A program made the translations under genes and the position numbers. This document shows, piece by piece, positions 15,659 to 24,217 of a DNA stretch of 64,000 bases. The stretch's first letter is position 1. Each line of letters begins with the position of its first letter. The notes below the pieces were generated by a model. The model saw nothing but the letters and a program-made list of their open reading frames with translations, ran no database searches and was not told where the DNA came from. Origin of the DNA: Pelethousia sp034928145 (GTDB lineage Bacteria > Bacillota > Clostridia > Christensenellales > CAG-138); the NCBI GenBank assembly GCA_034928145.1, contig JAYFPE010000009.1, forward strand, positions 1 through 64,000, written 5' to 3'.

Positions 15659-16639
15659 TTATGCCTTGCGGCGTTTCTGCGCCATATCCAGAATGACCGC
15701 CAGCAGGATGATCGCGCCAATGACGACCTTTTGCCAGTAAGAGTTTATGTGCATCAGGTTCATGCCGTTGTTGATCACGGCGATTACGGCCACGCCGATC
15801 ATGGCCCTGCCAACGGACCCGCTGCCGCCCGAAAGGCTGGTGCCGCCCAGCACGGTGGCGGCAATGGCATACATCTCATAACCGTCGCAGGCGCCGGGCT
15901 GGCCATTTTGCAGCTTGGAAGCATTGAGCACGCCGCCCAGCGCAGCCATGACCGCGCAGATCACATGACCCAGGAAGATGGTGCGCTCCGTATTGATGCC
16001 GCTCAGGTGCGCCACATGCGTGTTGGAGCCCGTTGCGTATACATGGCGGCCAAACACGGATTTGGAGAGCAGGGTATGCATGATGAAGACCACAATGATC
16101 ACGAAAATGGTGATGATGGGAATCCATCCGGTGGGCTTATCTACGGTTTTAAGCAGCCTTGCCGCGCCCAGGAAGGAATAGGCGCTCTTGACGCCGGATA
16201 CGGAGGAACCGCCGGAAAGCACGAAACACAGGCCGCGGGCGATGGTTAGCATGGCCAGCGTGGCGATCATGGGAACCACCTTGAATTTAGCGATCATTAA
16301 ACCGTTGAACGCACCGCATACCAGCCCCACCACCAGAGCCGCGCCCACCCAGATGAGGCTGGCTGTGAATACGGAGGCCTCGGGGTTGGCCCGGGCGATC
16401 AACGCGCCCGTAACGCCCGCCAGGGCCGCCACGGAACCGACGGAAATATCGATGCCGCCCAGAATGATGACGAAGGTAAGGCCGGCGGAAAGCATGGCGT
16501 TGATGGCCATCTGCGTGGTAAGGTTCACGATATTCTGGGCGCTGATGAAGGGCTTGGAGCCAAGGCCGAAGGCCAGGCACAAAGCGATCAGCACAAAGAC
16601 GATGATGTTTCTCGTGGCAAAACTTTTAACCTTTTCCAT
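15659..16639 (-). CDS. Sugar ABC transporter permease (RbsC/AraH/XylH family)
   Basis: A 326-residue polytopic inner-membrane permease with eight or more hydrophobic helices. Family landmarks are ILGGIDISVGSVAALAGVTGA in the N-terminal third, a GLICG-like VGLVCGAFNGLMIAKFKVVPMIATLAM segment, and the C-terminal TVLGGTSLSGGSGSVGRAMIG, the cytoplasmic loop contacting the ATPase. It is encoded after the ATPase and before the DhaK-like gene. The family carries ribose, xylose, arabinose, galactose and similar sugars; the exact substrate is not readable. Confidence 0.92.
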   Translation of the reverse strand: MEKVKSFATRNIIVFVLIALCLAFGLGSKPFISAQNIVNLTTQMAINAMLSAGLTFVIILGGIDISVGSVAALAGVTGALIARANPEASVFTASLIWVGAALVVGLVCGAFNGLMIAKFKVVPMIATLAMLTIARGLCFVLSGGSSVSGVKSAYSFLGAARLLKTVDKPTGWIPIITIFVIIVVFIMHTLLSKSVFGRHVYATGSNTHVAHLSGINTERTIFLGHVICAVMAALGGVLNASKLQNGQPGACDGYEMYAIAATVLGGTSLSGGSGSVGRAMIGVAVIAVINNGMNLMHINSYWQKVVIGAIILLAVILDMAQKRRKA

Positions 16640-16668
16640 AGCTTAATCTCATCCCTTCTGAAATGTTG

Positions 16669-18171
16669 CTATACGTTGCTTTGCACGCTGGCAAGCTGAA
16701 TGATGGAGTGCTCGGTGGCTTCCGCGCCGGATACCTCGCCGCTCTGCACGCCCTCGCGCATGACGATGATCCGATCCGCCACGCCCAGCATTTCGGGCAG
16801 CTCCGAGGAGACCATGACAATGCAGCCTCCCTGGGCTACGAAATCATTCATGAGCGCATAAAACTCGGATTTGGCGTTTACATCGATGCCGCGGGTCGGT
16901 TCATCCAGAATGAGGATGCGCGAGTTGGCGATGAGCCATTTCGCCAGGATGACCTTCTGCTGGTTGCCGCCGGAAAGGTTGGCGATGATCGTTTGGATGG
17001 AAGGCGTTTTCACCCGAAGCGTGCTGGTCATCTCGCCGGCGATATCCGTTTCCCAGCGCGTATCCAAAAAGCCGAATTTCTTGTGGTGATAAGGCAGGCT
17101 GGGCAGCACGATATTATGGCAGAGGGTGGCCTGCAGCATCAGCCCCGTGCGGCGGCGATCCTCCGTAACGAGGCCCACCCGGTGTTCGATGGCGTCTTTC
17201 GGGCTTTTGAAATGAACTTCCTCGCCCTCTACGAAGACCTTGCCCGCATCGGCCATGCGCGCGCCAAAGATGGTTTCCATCACCTCGGTGCGGCCGGCTC
17301 CGATAAGGCCGTAGAAGCCCAGGATCTCCCCTTCGTAGGCGGTGAAGGATATATCCTGGAACTCTTTGGCGCGGGTCAGGCCCTCCACCCGCAGCATCTC
17401 CTTGCCCCGGGTATGGGCCCGGCGGTTGTAGTAATCCTTGACCTCGCGGCCCACCATAGAGTTGACGATCTGCGTTTCGGTCACATCCTTAACCATGCAG
17501 GTCATGACCTTGCAGCCATCGCGCAGCACGGTGGCCCGGTCGCACATGCGGAAGATCTCCGCCATGCGGTGCGAAATATAGATTATGGTAACGTTGTTGC
17601 GCCGCAGATTATCTAGCTGGTCGAACAACGCGTTGATCTCATGCTCAGACAAAGACGAGGTAGGCTCGTCCATAATGACGACCTTAGCCCGCTTGTTTAC
17701 GACCTTGGCAATCTCCACCATCTGCTGTTGGGCCACCGTAAGATCCCGGGCCAGGTCCGTAGCCTTGATGTTGGTGATCTGCATTTGATCCAGAAGGGCC
17801 TGGGTATCCGCGTTCATCCGGGCCCTGTCTAAAAAAGGGCCGTTATTTACCCTGGGCTCCGCACCCAGGAAGATATTTTCCGCAACGGTCAGGTCATAGG
17901 CGATGCTCAGCTCCTGGTGGATTACCGCGATGCCGGCGCTGAGCGCCTCGCCGGGCACATGGAAGCATACTTCCTTTCCCTCAAAGATCACCGCCCCTTC
18001 CGTTGGCGTATAGACGCCGGAAAGGATCTTGATCAGCGTAGATTTGCCAGCGCCGTTTTCTCCCAAGAGCGCGTGTACCTCGCCGGGATAGAAATCGATC
18101 GAAACATCCGTGAGTGCATGCACGCCCGGGAACCGCTTATGGATATGGACCGCTTGCAGATTTGGTTCCAT
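16669..18171 (-). CDS. Sugar ABC transporter ATP-binding protein (RbsA/MglA family, double ABC domain)
   Basis: A 500-residue protein with two tandem ABC ATPase domains. The first has Walker A GENGAGKSTLIKIL, a signature region LTVAQQQMVEIAK and Walker B VVIMDEPTSSL. The second has a degenerate Walker A (GLIGAGRTEVMET), signature LSGGNQQKVILAKWL and Walker B ILILDEPTRGID. This asymmetry is normal for the RbsA class. The ATG at 18171 is chosen over an upstream TTG pair because AAGGAG lies nine bases before it. It energises import through the permease at 15659-16639. A strong hairpin separates it from the binding-protein gene upstream. Confidence 0.93.
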   Translation of the reverse strand: MEPNLQAVHIHKRFPGVHALTDVSIDFYPGEVHALLGENGAGKSTLIKILSGVYTPTEGAVIFEGKEVCFHVPGEALSAGIAVIHQELSIAYDLTVAENIFLGAEPRVNNGPFLDRARMNADTQALLDQMQITNIKATDLARDLTVAQQQMVEIAKVVNKRAKVVIMDEPTSSLSEHEINALFDQLDNLRRNNVTIIYISHRMAEIFRMCDRATVLRDGCKVMTCMVKDVTETQIVNSMVGREVKDYYNRRAHTRGKEMLRVEGLTRAKEFQDISFTAYEGEILGFYGLIGAGRTEVMETIFGARMADAGKVFVEGEEVHFKSPKDAIEHRVGLVTEDRRRTGLMLQATLCHNIVLPSLPYHHKKFGFLDTRWETDIAGEMTSTLRVKTPSIQTIIANLSGGNQQKVILAKWLIANSRILILDEPTRGIDVNAKSEFYALMNDFVAQGGCIVMVSSELPEMLGVADRIIVMREGVQSGEVSGAEATEHSIIQLASVQSNV

Positions 18172-18212
18172 CAACAATCTCTCCTTGTTTCAAGTTGGTC
18201 ATGTTCGAAGGT

Positions 18213-18248
18213 GATATGTGCCCGAACGTAACCGCTCGGGCACATATC
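18213..18248. promoter_or_regulatory. Intercistronic hairpin after the binding-protein gene
   Basis: GATATGTGCCCGA (18213-18225) pairs perfectly with TCGGGCACATATC (18236-18248) around a ten-base loop. No T-run follows on the minus strand. Such hairpins between binding-protein and ATPase genes commonly stabilise or partly terminate the message, raising binding-protein output. Confidence 0.6.
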
Positions 18249-18300
18249 TAGCTTAAATTATATGTGATTATCCGTTGTTTGCGCAAGGCCGACTGTTAAA

Positions 18301-19335
18301 TTATGCCTTGGCGTTGGATGCATCCACCAGGTAGGGGGAGATGAGGATGGTCTGCTGATCGACGGTGCCCTCGGTTACGTATTTGACCATCTGCTGCGCG
18401 ATCTGGTAGCCGATCTGATAGGGATCCTGGGCCACGTCTGCCACCCAGATCTTGCCGTTCTCGGCATCGAGGATCGCCTCGTGGGCTTCGGGGTTGGCGT
18501 CAAAGCCGATCATCTGGGTGCTCGCACCGGCGGCCTTGATGGAGGCCAACGCACCGATGCAGGCGGGATCGCCCACGGTGAAGACAACAGCCATATCGGG
18601 ATACTGGGTGAGAGCGTCGTCCATAAGGCTCTTGGCGGTATCGGCATCGCCCTTGTAGTTGCCAAGGTTGACGATGTTAAGGCCGTACTTATCCTTATTG
18701 GCTTCCATCACGCTCATCCAGCCGGCCTCGCGGTCGATGCAGGATTGGGGCTCGGGATAGCCGATGATGCCCACGGTAGCGCCGTTGGTCAGGCCCAACG
18801 CATCCAGTCTGGCGATGGTGGCTTCGCCGCCAATCACGCCGCCCTGGTAGTTATCGGTGCCTACAAAGCACTTGATAACCTCGGTCTCGCTGGAGGTGCA
18901 GTCAAAGGCGAACATGGGCACGCCCTCGGCATCCGCGGCCACGATGGCAGGGGTGGAGCCGGAAGGATCGTTCACGGAGAGGGAAATCGCGTCGCAGCCC
19001 TCGACCACCAGGTTCTCGATGCGTTCGCTGGCGACGGCGCCGTTGAGGTCGGATTCCAGAACGACGGCCGTAAAGCCCATCTCGGCAGCGGCGGCGTTGA
19101 TGCCCTCTTCAATGGAAAGATAGAAGGCATGCTCGCGGGAACCGAGGATGAAGCCCAGCTTCAGGTCTTTCACATCCTTGGCGCCCTCGGCGGGCTCGGC
19201 GGGCTCGGCGGCGGGTGCCGCGGGTTCGGCGGCGGGAGCAGCGGGTTCGGCAGCAGGCTGGGCAGCAGGAGCAGCGCAGGCGACCAGCGCCAGCACCATA
19301 AGCGCCGCCAACATAATGGCCAACGTTTTCTTCAT
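18301..19335 (-). CDS. Sugar ABC transporter substrate-binding lipoprotein (RbsB family)
   Basis: A 344-residue extracytoplasmic sugar-binding lipoprotein. The signal peptide ends in lipobox LVAC; a linker rich in Ala-Pro-Glu repeats follows (about residues 20-50). The periplasmic-binding-protein type 1 domain then begins at LKLGFILGSREHAFY and includes VVEGCDAISLSVNDPSGSTPAI and VIGGEATIARL. AGGAGG is only three bases from an ATG at 19341 but nine from the ATG at 19335, so the latter is preferred. It is the first gene of the minus-strand operon and is probably the most highly expressed. Ligand unknown; RbsB relatives bind pentoses, hexoses and autoinducer-type sugars. Confidence 0.9.
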   Translation of the reverse strand: MKKTLAIMLAALMVLALVACAAPAAQPAAEPAAPAAEPAAPAAEPAEPAEGAKDVKDLKLGFILGSREHAFYLSIEEGINAAAAEMGFTAVVLESDLNGAVASERIENLVVEGCDAISLSVNDPSGSTPAIVAADAEGVPMFAFDCTSSETEVIKCFVGTDNYQGGVIGGEATIARLDALGLTNGATVGIIGYPEPQSCIDREAGWMSVMEANKDKYGLNIVNLGNYKGDADTAKSLMDDALTQYPDMAVVFTVGDPACIGALASIKAAGASTQMIGFDANPEAHEAILDAENGKIWVADVAQDPYQIGYQIAQQMVKYVTEGTVDQQTILISPYLVDASNAKA

Positions 19336-19451
19336 GTTCATTGTCCTCCTAAGTTTGTTTTATTCAGCAATCGCTGAAAATGTGGTTCTCATAAAATGAT
19401 GTCTCGAGGAGCATAGTGTCGCAATTTGCTTTCGTTTTTTTATTTTTTTGA

Positions 19452-19480
19452 TTGTCTGCTTGCGTTTATGCTGCTATAAT
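19452..19480 (+). promoter_or_regulatory. Promoter for the PfkB/DUF4432 unit
   Basis: TTGTCT (19452-19457) and TATAAT (19475-19480) are separated by 17 bases. Transcription would start near 19487, leaving a leader of about 155 bases before the kinase ATG. The same intergenic region must also hold the divergent promoter of the ABC operon. Confidence 0.65.
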
Positions 19481-19641
19481 AGCATTGTAAATACGTCGTG
19501 TCAAGGTTTATTCCTTCGGTCTTGTGTAAAAAAGTTGGTTTGTGAATATTTGAGATTAAAACAATCACAGGCATGTTGGTCGAAACGGGCGGCTATTTAA
19601 CGCCGCCGGGCATATAATCAAGCGAGAAAGGGACATGCATC

Positions 19642-20616
19642 ATGTACGACATCATTACCATCGGCGAGATCTTGGCAGAGGTACTCGCGGAAGAGGCGGG
19701 CCAGGTATTCTACAAGCCCGGCCGCCTGCTGGGCCCTTACCCAAGCGGCGCGCCCGCCATCTGCATCGACCAGGCCGCCCGCATGGGGGCGAAGGCCGCC
19801 ATCATTGCCAAGGTCGGCCAGGATGATTTCGGCCGCCTCAACCTCAAGCGCCTCGCGGATAGCGGCGTGGATGTATCCCACGTGATCCAAACCGATCAAA
19901 ACACCACAGGCGTAGCCTTCGTCACCTATTTCGAGGATGGCAGCCGGCAGTTTATCTTCCATTTTTCCAAGGCGGCCTGCGGTGAGCTGGGCCCGGCGGA
20001 TGTGGATGAGAGCGCTATTAAAAGCGCCCGCTACCTACATATTATGGGCTGCTCCATCACCGGCAGCCCCACCATGGGGGACGCCATCATGCAGGCAGTT
20101 CGCCTGGCAAAAAAGAATGGCGTGGCCATTAGCTTCGATCCAAATATAAGGCCTGAGCTGCTTCACGGCAAGGTGATGGACTGTTATAATGAAATTATTG
20201 AGGCCAGCGATGTGCTGCTTTCCGGCAAGAGCGAGCTGCGCCTGCTCTTTGGCGATGTGGAGGCTGCCGTCGCCGATCTATTAAACCAAAAAGACCGCAT
20301 CGTTGTGATCAAGGATGGCTCCAGGGGCGCCAGCGTCTATACCCGCGGAGAGGCCTTCAGCATGGGCGCTTATCCGGCCACAGAGATAGACCCGACCGGC
20401 GCGGGTGATTGCTTTGACGCTACCTTCCTCGCCATGCTCGTAACAGGAGCGGACCTGCGCACAGCGGCCCGCTATGCGGGCGCAGCCGGCGCCAAGGCTG
20501 TGGAAGGCCGCGGCCCCATGGAGGGTAATACCTACCGTCGGGAAATCGAGGCTTTTATGCGGGAAACGCCAGCCGTGGCCGAAACCACGCTGGAAAGCCC
20601 ATACCGCGCGATCTGA
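19642..20616 (+). CDS. PfkB-family carbohydrate kinase
   Basis: A 324-residue sugar kinase. The N-terminus MYDIITIGEILAEVLAEEAG and YPSGAPAICIDQAARMGAKA hold the substrate-side motif; the C-terminal EIDPTGAGDCFDATFLAML holds the GAGD catalytic/anion-hole motif. The overall layout resembles 2-keto-3-deoxygluconate or 5-dehydro-2-deoxygluconokinase-type members rather than fructokinase, but the sugar cannot be assigned. It is divergent from the ABC transporter operon and precedes a DUF4432 mutarotase-like gene, so it probably phosphorylates the imported sugar or a product of it. Confidence 0.85.
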   Translation: MYDIITIGEILAEVLAEEAGQVFYKPGRLLGPYPSGAPAICIDQAARMGAKAAIIAKVGQDDFGRLNLKRLADSGVDVSHVIQTDQNTTGVAFVTYFEDGSRQFIFHFSKAACGELGPADVDESAIKSARYLHIMGCSITGSPTMGDAIMQAVRLAKKNGVAISFDPNIRPELLHGKVMDCYNEIIEASDVLLSGKSELRLLFGDVEAAVADLLNQKDRIVVIKDGSRGASVYTRGEAFSMGAYPATEIDPTGAGDCFDATFLAMLVTGADLRTAARYAGAAGAKAVEGRGPMEGNTYRREIEAFMRETPAVAETTLESPYRAI

Positions 20617-20664
20617 GCTGCTGCGGCCATCCGCCGCTTCAACATCCTAAAACTTGGAGGTATT

Positions 20665-21717
20665 ATGGCAAATATATTTAACGCACAGCTCACAAAGGCC
20701 GCCCTGCTGGAACGGGTCGGCAATATCGAGGCCATCGCCGGGGTGCGCCGCGTGGTTTTGGAAGATGGCCGCAATCGCGGCTCGCAGGCTTATGACGTTC
20801 TATGCGGCAGGCTGCGCTTCACCGTGCTGATCGATAAGTGCATGGACATCGGCGAGCTATACTACGATGGCGTGCCGCTGCACTTCGTTTCCCGGCCCGG
20901 CTCCATGGGCAACCAATATTGGTACGACGGCCCCAACGCGCCCCGCAGCATCACCGGCGGCCTGATGTTTACCTGCGGCCTTGGAAATGTGGGCCCGGCT
21001 CAGGAGATGCCCGGCGGCGGCCAGCAGCCGCAGCACGGCCGCATCCGCTCCACGCCCGCGGTCCATTACGGCGCGCGCGGCTATTGGGAAGGGGATGAAT
21101 ATTTCATTGAGCTTTTCGGCGAGATGCGGGAAGCCGCCCTCTTTGGCGAAAACCTGGTGCTCCGCCGCCGCATTACCACCCGTTTGGGGGATGACTCCAT
21201 ACACGTTTATGATCAAATCGAAAACGAGGGCCAGCAGGCGGCCCCCCTCATGCTGATGTACCATTGCAATGCGGGCTATCCTCTGCTGGATGCTTCCGCC
21301 AGGCTGGTCATGGAAGCCCTCTCCACGGATTGCCGAGACGATGTGGCTGAGCGCGGCCTGGCCGAGGAAAGCCCTCTGCTCTTCGGCGCGCCGGAGATCG
21401 GCTATCAGGAACAGGTATTCTACCACAAGCTTCGCGCCGAAAACGGCCGCTGCCGCGCCTCCGTGGTAAACCCGGAAAAGGCCCTGTCCCTCACCGTGGA
21501 TTTCGACCAGGAGGAACTGCCGTACCTGATCCATTGGAAGTGCAAGGCCGCGGGCGATTATGTAACCGGCCTCGAGCCTTCCAACTGCCATCCGGAGGGC
21601 CTGCATAAGGAGCGGGAAAACGGCACCCTGCGGCTCCTTGCGCCTAGCGAATGCATACGGACCGATCTAAGGTTCATCGCGCAGGCGGGCCAGGCGGCGC
21701 TGGCGCTGCTCAAATAG
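20665..21717 (+). CDS. Aldose 1-epimerase-like protein, DUF4432 family
   Basis: A 350-residue protein with the galactose-mutarotase beta-sandwich pattern of DUF4432: FTVLIDKCMDIGELYYDGVPL, SITGGLMFTCGLGNVGPA, a central MLMYHCNAGYPLLD containing a candidate catalytic His, and C-terminal YVTGLEPSNCHPEG with another His/Glu-bearing loop. Members probably interconvert anomers or epimers of sugars or bind them, but few have measured activity. TTGGAGG precedes the ATG, 48 bases after the kinase stop. The role in preparing the imported sugar is inferred from the operon. Confidence 0.8.
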   Translation: MANIFNAQLTKAALLERVGNIEAIAGVRRVVLEDGRNRGSQAYDVLCGRLRFTVLIDKCMDIGELYYDGVPLHFVSRPGSMGNQYWYDGPNAPRSITGGLMFTCGLGNVGPAQEMPGGGQQPQHGRIRSTPAVHYGARGYWEGDEYFIELFGEMREAALFGENLVLRRRITTRLGDDSIHVYDQIENEGQQAAPLMLMYHCNAGYPLLDASARLVMEALSTDCRDDVAERGLAEESPLLFGAPEIGYQEQVFYHKLRAENGRCRASVVNPEKALSLTVDFDQEELPYLIHWKCKAAGDYVTGLEPSNCHPEGLHKERENGTLRLLAPSECIRTDLRFIAQAGQAALALLK

Positions 21718-21778
21718 ATGCGCCTCGCCTTTCCCCCATCCGGTTCGCAGAAAAGCGGCCGAAAAGACACTTCAGGCT

Positions 21779-22147
21779 GTCAAAAAGAGTTCTTGGGGGT
21801 TCGGGGGCCGTTCACAGTTCGCAATCGTCGCAACGCTCCCAATATGTCGCGTTGCTCCTTTGCGCACTGGGCTTCCGCCTCGCTAGATCCGCCACAGGCG
21901 GCGCTCGGCTCCGCCTCCCGGAGGTTTTCATCGCCGCCGGCAAACAAGGTGAATTGCCGAAAAGCGGCAAGAGAGGATGCCCCGGGGCACAGGTGCGGTG
22001 GCGGCGAAAGGCCTTCCCCGCAGGGTTTGCTCTGGCCGCGTCCTTAATATGTCGCCTTCAGCGACATCCGTCGCACCCGGAGGGTGTGCCCACAGGCGCA
22101 AGCAAACCCTGTAAACTCAAAAAAGTGGCCATGGCCACTTTTTTGAC
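21779..22147. repeat. Dispersed intergenic element, copy B (longest)
   Basis: A 369-bp element from GTCAAAAAG to CTTTTTTGAC. It shares end blocks with copy A and the CTTAATATGTCGCC...GGAGGGTGTGCC block with copy D. About 100 extra bases (21811-21920) are seen only here. A terminator-like GCGGC/GCCGC stem follows directly (22152-22173) and a related half-stem precedes it (21752-21766). It fills most of the gap between the DUF4432 gene and D-lyxose isomerase, and no gene is seen in it. Confidence 0.75.
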
Positions 22148-22151
22148 ACGC

Positions 22152-22177
22152 AGAAGCGGCTGAAAAGCCGCTTTTTG
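22152..22177. terminator. Terminator downstream of D-lyxose isomerase / repeat B
   Basis: AAGCGGC-TGAAAA-GCCGCTT followed by TTTGC on the plus strand. It can serve the plus-strand DUF4432 unit and abuts the right end of repeat copy B. Confidence 0.65.
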
Positions 22178-22192
22178 CATATGGTTCATCTT

Positions 22193-22873
22193 TTAATCCT
22201 TGGCGGGCGGGTATTCGTTGCACAGGAGACGATAGGGCGCTTCATCCTCTTCGATGGTGGGGAAACGGCCCAAAGGCTTGAGGAAGCGGTTATCCGTATT
22301 GTCGTCGTTGCACATGGACACCTCGCCGATCAGCACGGAACCGCCCTCGGGGATAACGAACTCGTGGAAATAATAGGGATAAAGCGAAAGGCTCTCGCCC
22401 GGCTTGAGCACCACGGTGCTGCCGGCGGGCACAAAATAGCGGCGGCCATCCTGGAAGATCTCCACATCCGTATCCGCTAGCTGCTCATCTTTGGTGGCGT
22501 TATAGAAGGTGAAGTGGATATCGTTGCCGCCGCGGTTGATGATATCCTCCATCTTGTTCCAGTGGAAGTGCATGGGGGAAACCTGGCCCGCGTCACACAT
22601 GATAATTTTTTCCGCATACGATTTGGTATACTTCGGATTGTGCACGTTCCCGTTGCGCAACGTGATAAGGGCCAGGCCCAGGTGCGCGTAATCGCCCATA
22701 CCGTAATCCGTCACATCCCAGCCCAGCATGTTATCCCGTATTTCATCGTATTCATGGCCTTTGCTCTCCCATTCTTCGGGTGTAAACTTGCAGAAGGGGG
22801 GCAGTTCGAAGCGGTGTTCCGCCAACAAGGCTTCAAAGCGGCGAATGACCGCGTTGATCTCAGAGCGTTTCAT
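22193..22873 (-). CDS. D-lyxose/D-mannose ketol-isomerase (cupin type)
   Basis: A 226-residue cupin isomerase of the D-lyxose isomerase family, which interconverts D-lyxose with D-xylulose and often D-mannose with D-fructose. The metal site is visible as SPMHFHWNKMEDIINRGG (two His and a Glu) plus a later YYFHEF His. The N-terminal region (PPFCKFTPEEW, DNMLGWDVTDYG) is typical of the family. It is the last gene of the unit fructokinase / epimerase / SIS isomerase / this gene. With the fructokinase it could take D-mannose to fructose-6-phosphate, or with another kinase lyxose to xylulose-5-phosphate. Confidence 0.88.
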   Translation of the reverse strand: MKRSEINAVIRRFEALLAEHRFELPPFCKFTPEEWESKGHEYDEIRDNMLGWDVTDYGMGDYAHLGLALITLRNGNVHNPKYTKSYAEKIIMCDAGQVSPMHFHWNKMEDIINRGGNDIHFTFYNATKDEQLADTDVEIFQDGRRYFVPAGSTVVLKPGESLSLYPYYFHEFVIPEGGSVLIGEVSMCNDDNTDNRFLKPLGRFPTIEEDEAPYRLLCNEYPPAKD

Positions 22874-22933
22874 AATAAATGATCTCCTTTTATCGATCTT
22901 AAATTCGGAAAGTTGCGTATCCTGCCCACAGGC

Positions 22934-23506
22934 CTATTCCAGGTTGGCGTGGTATTGCCAAAGGCCCTTCATATCCAGCCCCTGCCGCTCGATCAGCATC
23001 TTGGCCACCACGTCGCCCAGCACCAGCAGGCTCTGCTCGAACAGGGAGGTCATGGGCTGGGCGGATTCAATTTCATCCGCCAGGTAATTCTTGGTGCGCA
23101 CCGGGATGCGCACCATAAAGGCGGCGATATCCCGCAGGGGGCTGTTGGGGTTGGAGCCGATATGCACCACCTTGGCCCCTAGCGCATGGGCCTTTTGCGC
23201 AATGCCGGCCGGGAACAGGGTCGTGCCGCTGCCGGAGCCAACGATGAGCAGGTCCGCAGCCGTGATGGCCGGCTCGGTGATCTCCCCTACCACATGGGTA
23301 TCAATGCCCAGGTGAGCCCAGCGCTTGGCCATGGCCTCCAGCGATAGCAGCACCCGGCCGACCCCCACAAAAAATACCTTGCGCGCGCCCAGCACCGCCT
23401 CGATGAGCCGCTCGATGGATTCTGGATCCATCGCGCCCAAGGCGGCCGCCAATTCATCCAATACCAGGGCTTTTGTATCCTGGTAGCTAATGTTTTTTTG
23501 ATCCAT
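22934..23506 (-). CDS. SIS-domain sugar-phosphate isomerase, 6-phospho-3-hexuloisomerase-like
   Basis: A 190-residue single SIS domain. The pattern VFFVGVGRVLLSLEAMAKRWAHLG, VVGEITEPAI, DLLIVGSGSGTT and VVHIGSNPNSPL resembles HxlB, which converts 3-hexulose-6-phosphate to fructose-6-phosphate. The usual GAGRSG is GVGRVL here, so the substrate may differ. No HxlA (3-hexulose-6-phosphate synthase) is present nearby, which argues against a formaldehyde-fixing ribulose monophosphate role. It lies between the epimerase and lyxose isomerase genes in one operon. Confidence 0.75.
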   Translation of the reverse strand: MDQKNISYQDTKALVLDELAAALGAMDPESIERLIEAVLGARKVFFVGVGRVLLSLEAMAKRWAHLGIDTHVVGEITEPAITAADLLIVGSGSGTTLFPAGIAQKAHALGAKVVHIGSNPNSPLRDIAAFMVRIPVRTKNYLADEIESAQPMTSLFEQSLLVLGDVVAKMLIERQGLDMKGLWQYHANLE

Positions 23507-23515
23507 TCTCTGCCC

Positions 23516-24217
23516 CTATTCCGCCAGCGCCCGCGCCCGTAGGGCGCAAAGGGCCCGCCAACTGCCGGGAATATCATCCCGCTTGATGCACGTGCTGCCC
23601 GCAACGAAAATATCCGCCTGGTCTTTGGCCAGAGCCTCGATGTTTTCCGGTGAGATGCGGCCATCGATCTCAATCTTGGTATGCAGGCCGCGCCGCTCGA
23701 TCAGGCTGCGCAGCTCGCTAATCTTGCGCAGGCCGTAGGGCACCTGCTGCTCCTTGGCGCTGCCCGCGTACCCGGGGTTGATGAGCATCAGCAGCACCAC
23801 GTCGCACTTTTCGAGCACGTAATCCAAAACCGTCAACGATGTCGCCGGCTTAAGGGCCACGCCCGCGCGCACCCCGGCCCGGCGGATCATATTGAGGCGG
23901 TTGTCGATATGGGGCTCGCACTCGGCATGGAACACGAGCTGCTGCACGCCGATTTCCAAGAGCTCCCCGATGAAATAATCCTGCTCGTTAGCCATCAGGT
24001 GCACATCAAAGGGCAGGTCCGTCTTTTGCCGCAGCTGGCGCACCATATCGAGCCCGATGGGCATGCTGGGGCTAAAGTAGCCATCCAGCAGATCCACATG
24101 CAGCATAGGGCAGCCTTGGGCTTCGAGTTCCTTTACCTGCCGCTCGAGGTTGCAGAGATCCAGCGTAATGAGCGAGGGTGAAAAAAGGCATTTCCGCTGC
24201 CAAACCGATTCGTTCAT
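23516..24217 (-). CDS. Ribulose-phosphate 3-epimerase family protein (possibly allulose-6-phosphate epimerase)
   Basis: A 233-residue TIM-barrel epimerase. Conserved segments are SPSLITLDLCNLERQV, MLHVDLLDGYFSPSM (metal His and catalytic Asp), FDVHLMANEQ (metal His), a VFHAE segment (His), LLMLINPGYAG and IEIDGRISPENI (catalytic Asp). ADIFVAGSTCIKR closes the phosphate site. The start at 24217 overlaps the fructokinase stop as ATGA, implying translational coupling. The company of fructokinase and a hexulose-phosphate isomerase favours a hexulose-6-phosphate such as D-allulose-6-phosphate over ribulose-5-phosphate, but this is inference. Confidence 0.82.
   Translation of the reverse strand: MNESVWQRKCLFSPSLITLDLCNLERQVKELEAQGCPMLHVDLLDGYFSPSMPIGLDMVRQLRQKTDLPFDVHLMANEQDYFIGELLEIGVQQLVFHAECEPHIDNRLNMIRRAGVRAGVALKPATSLTVLDYVLEKCDVVLLMLINPGYAGSAKEQQVPYGLRKISELRSLIERRGLHTKIEIDGRISPENIEALAKDQADIFVAGSTCIKRDDIPGSWRALCALRARALAE

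Noticed and set aside
22934..23506. Ribulose monophosphate formaldehyde-fixing pathway
   Set aside because: The HxlB-like protein has no HxlA partner in the window and its GAGRSG motif is altered.
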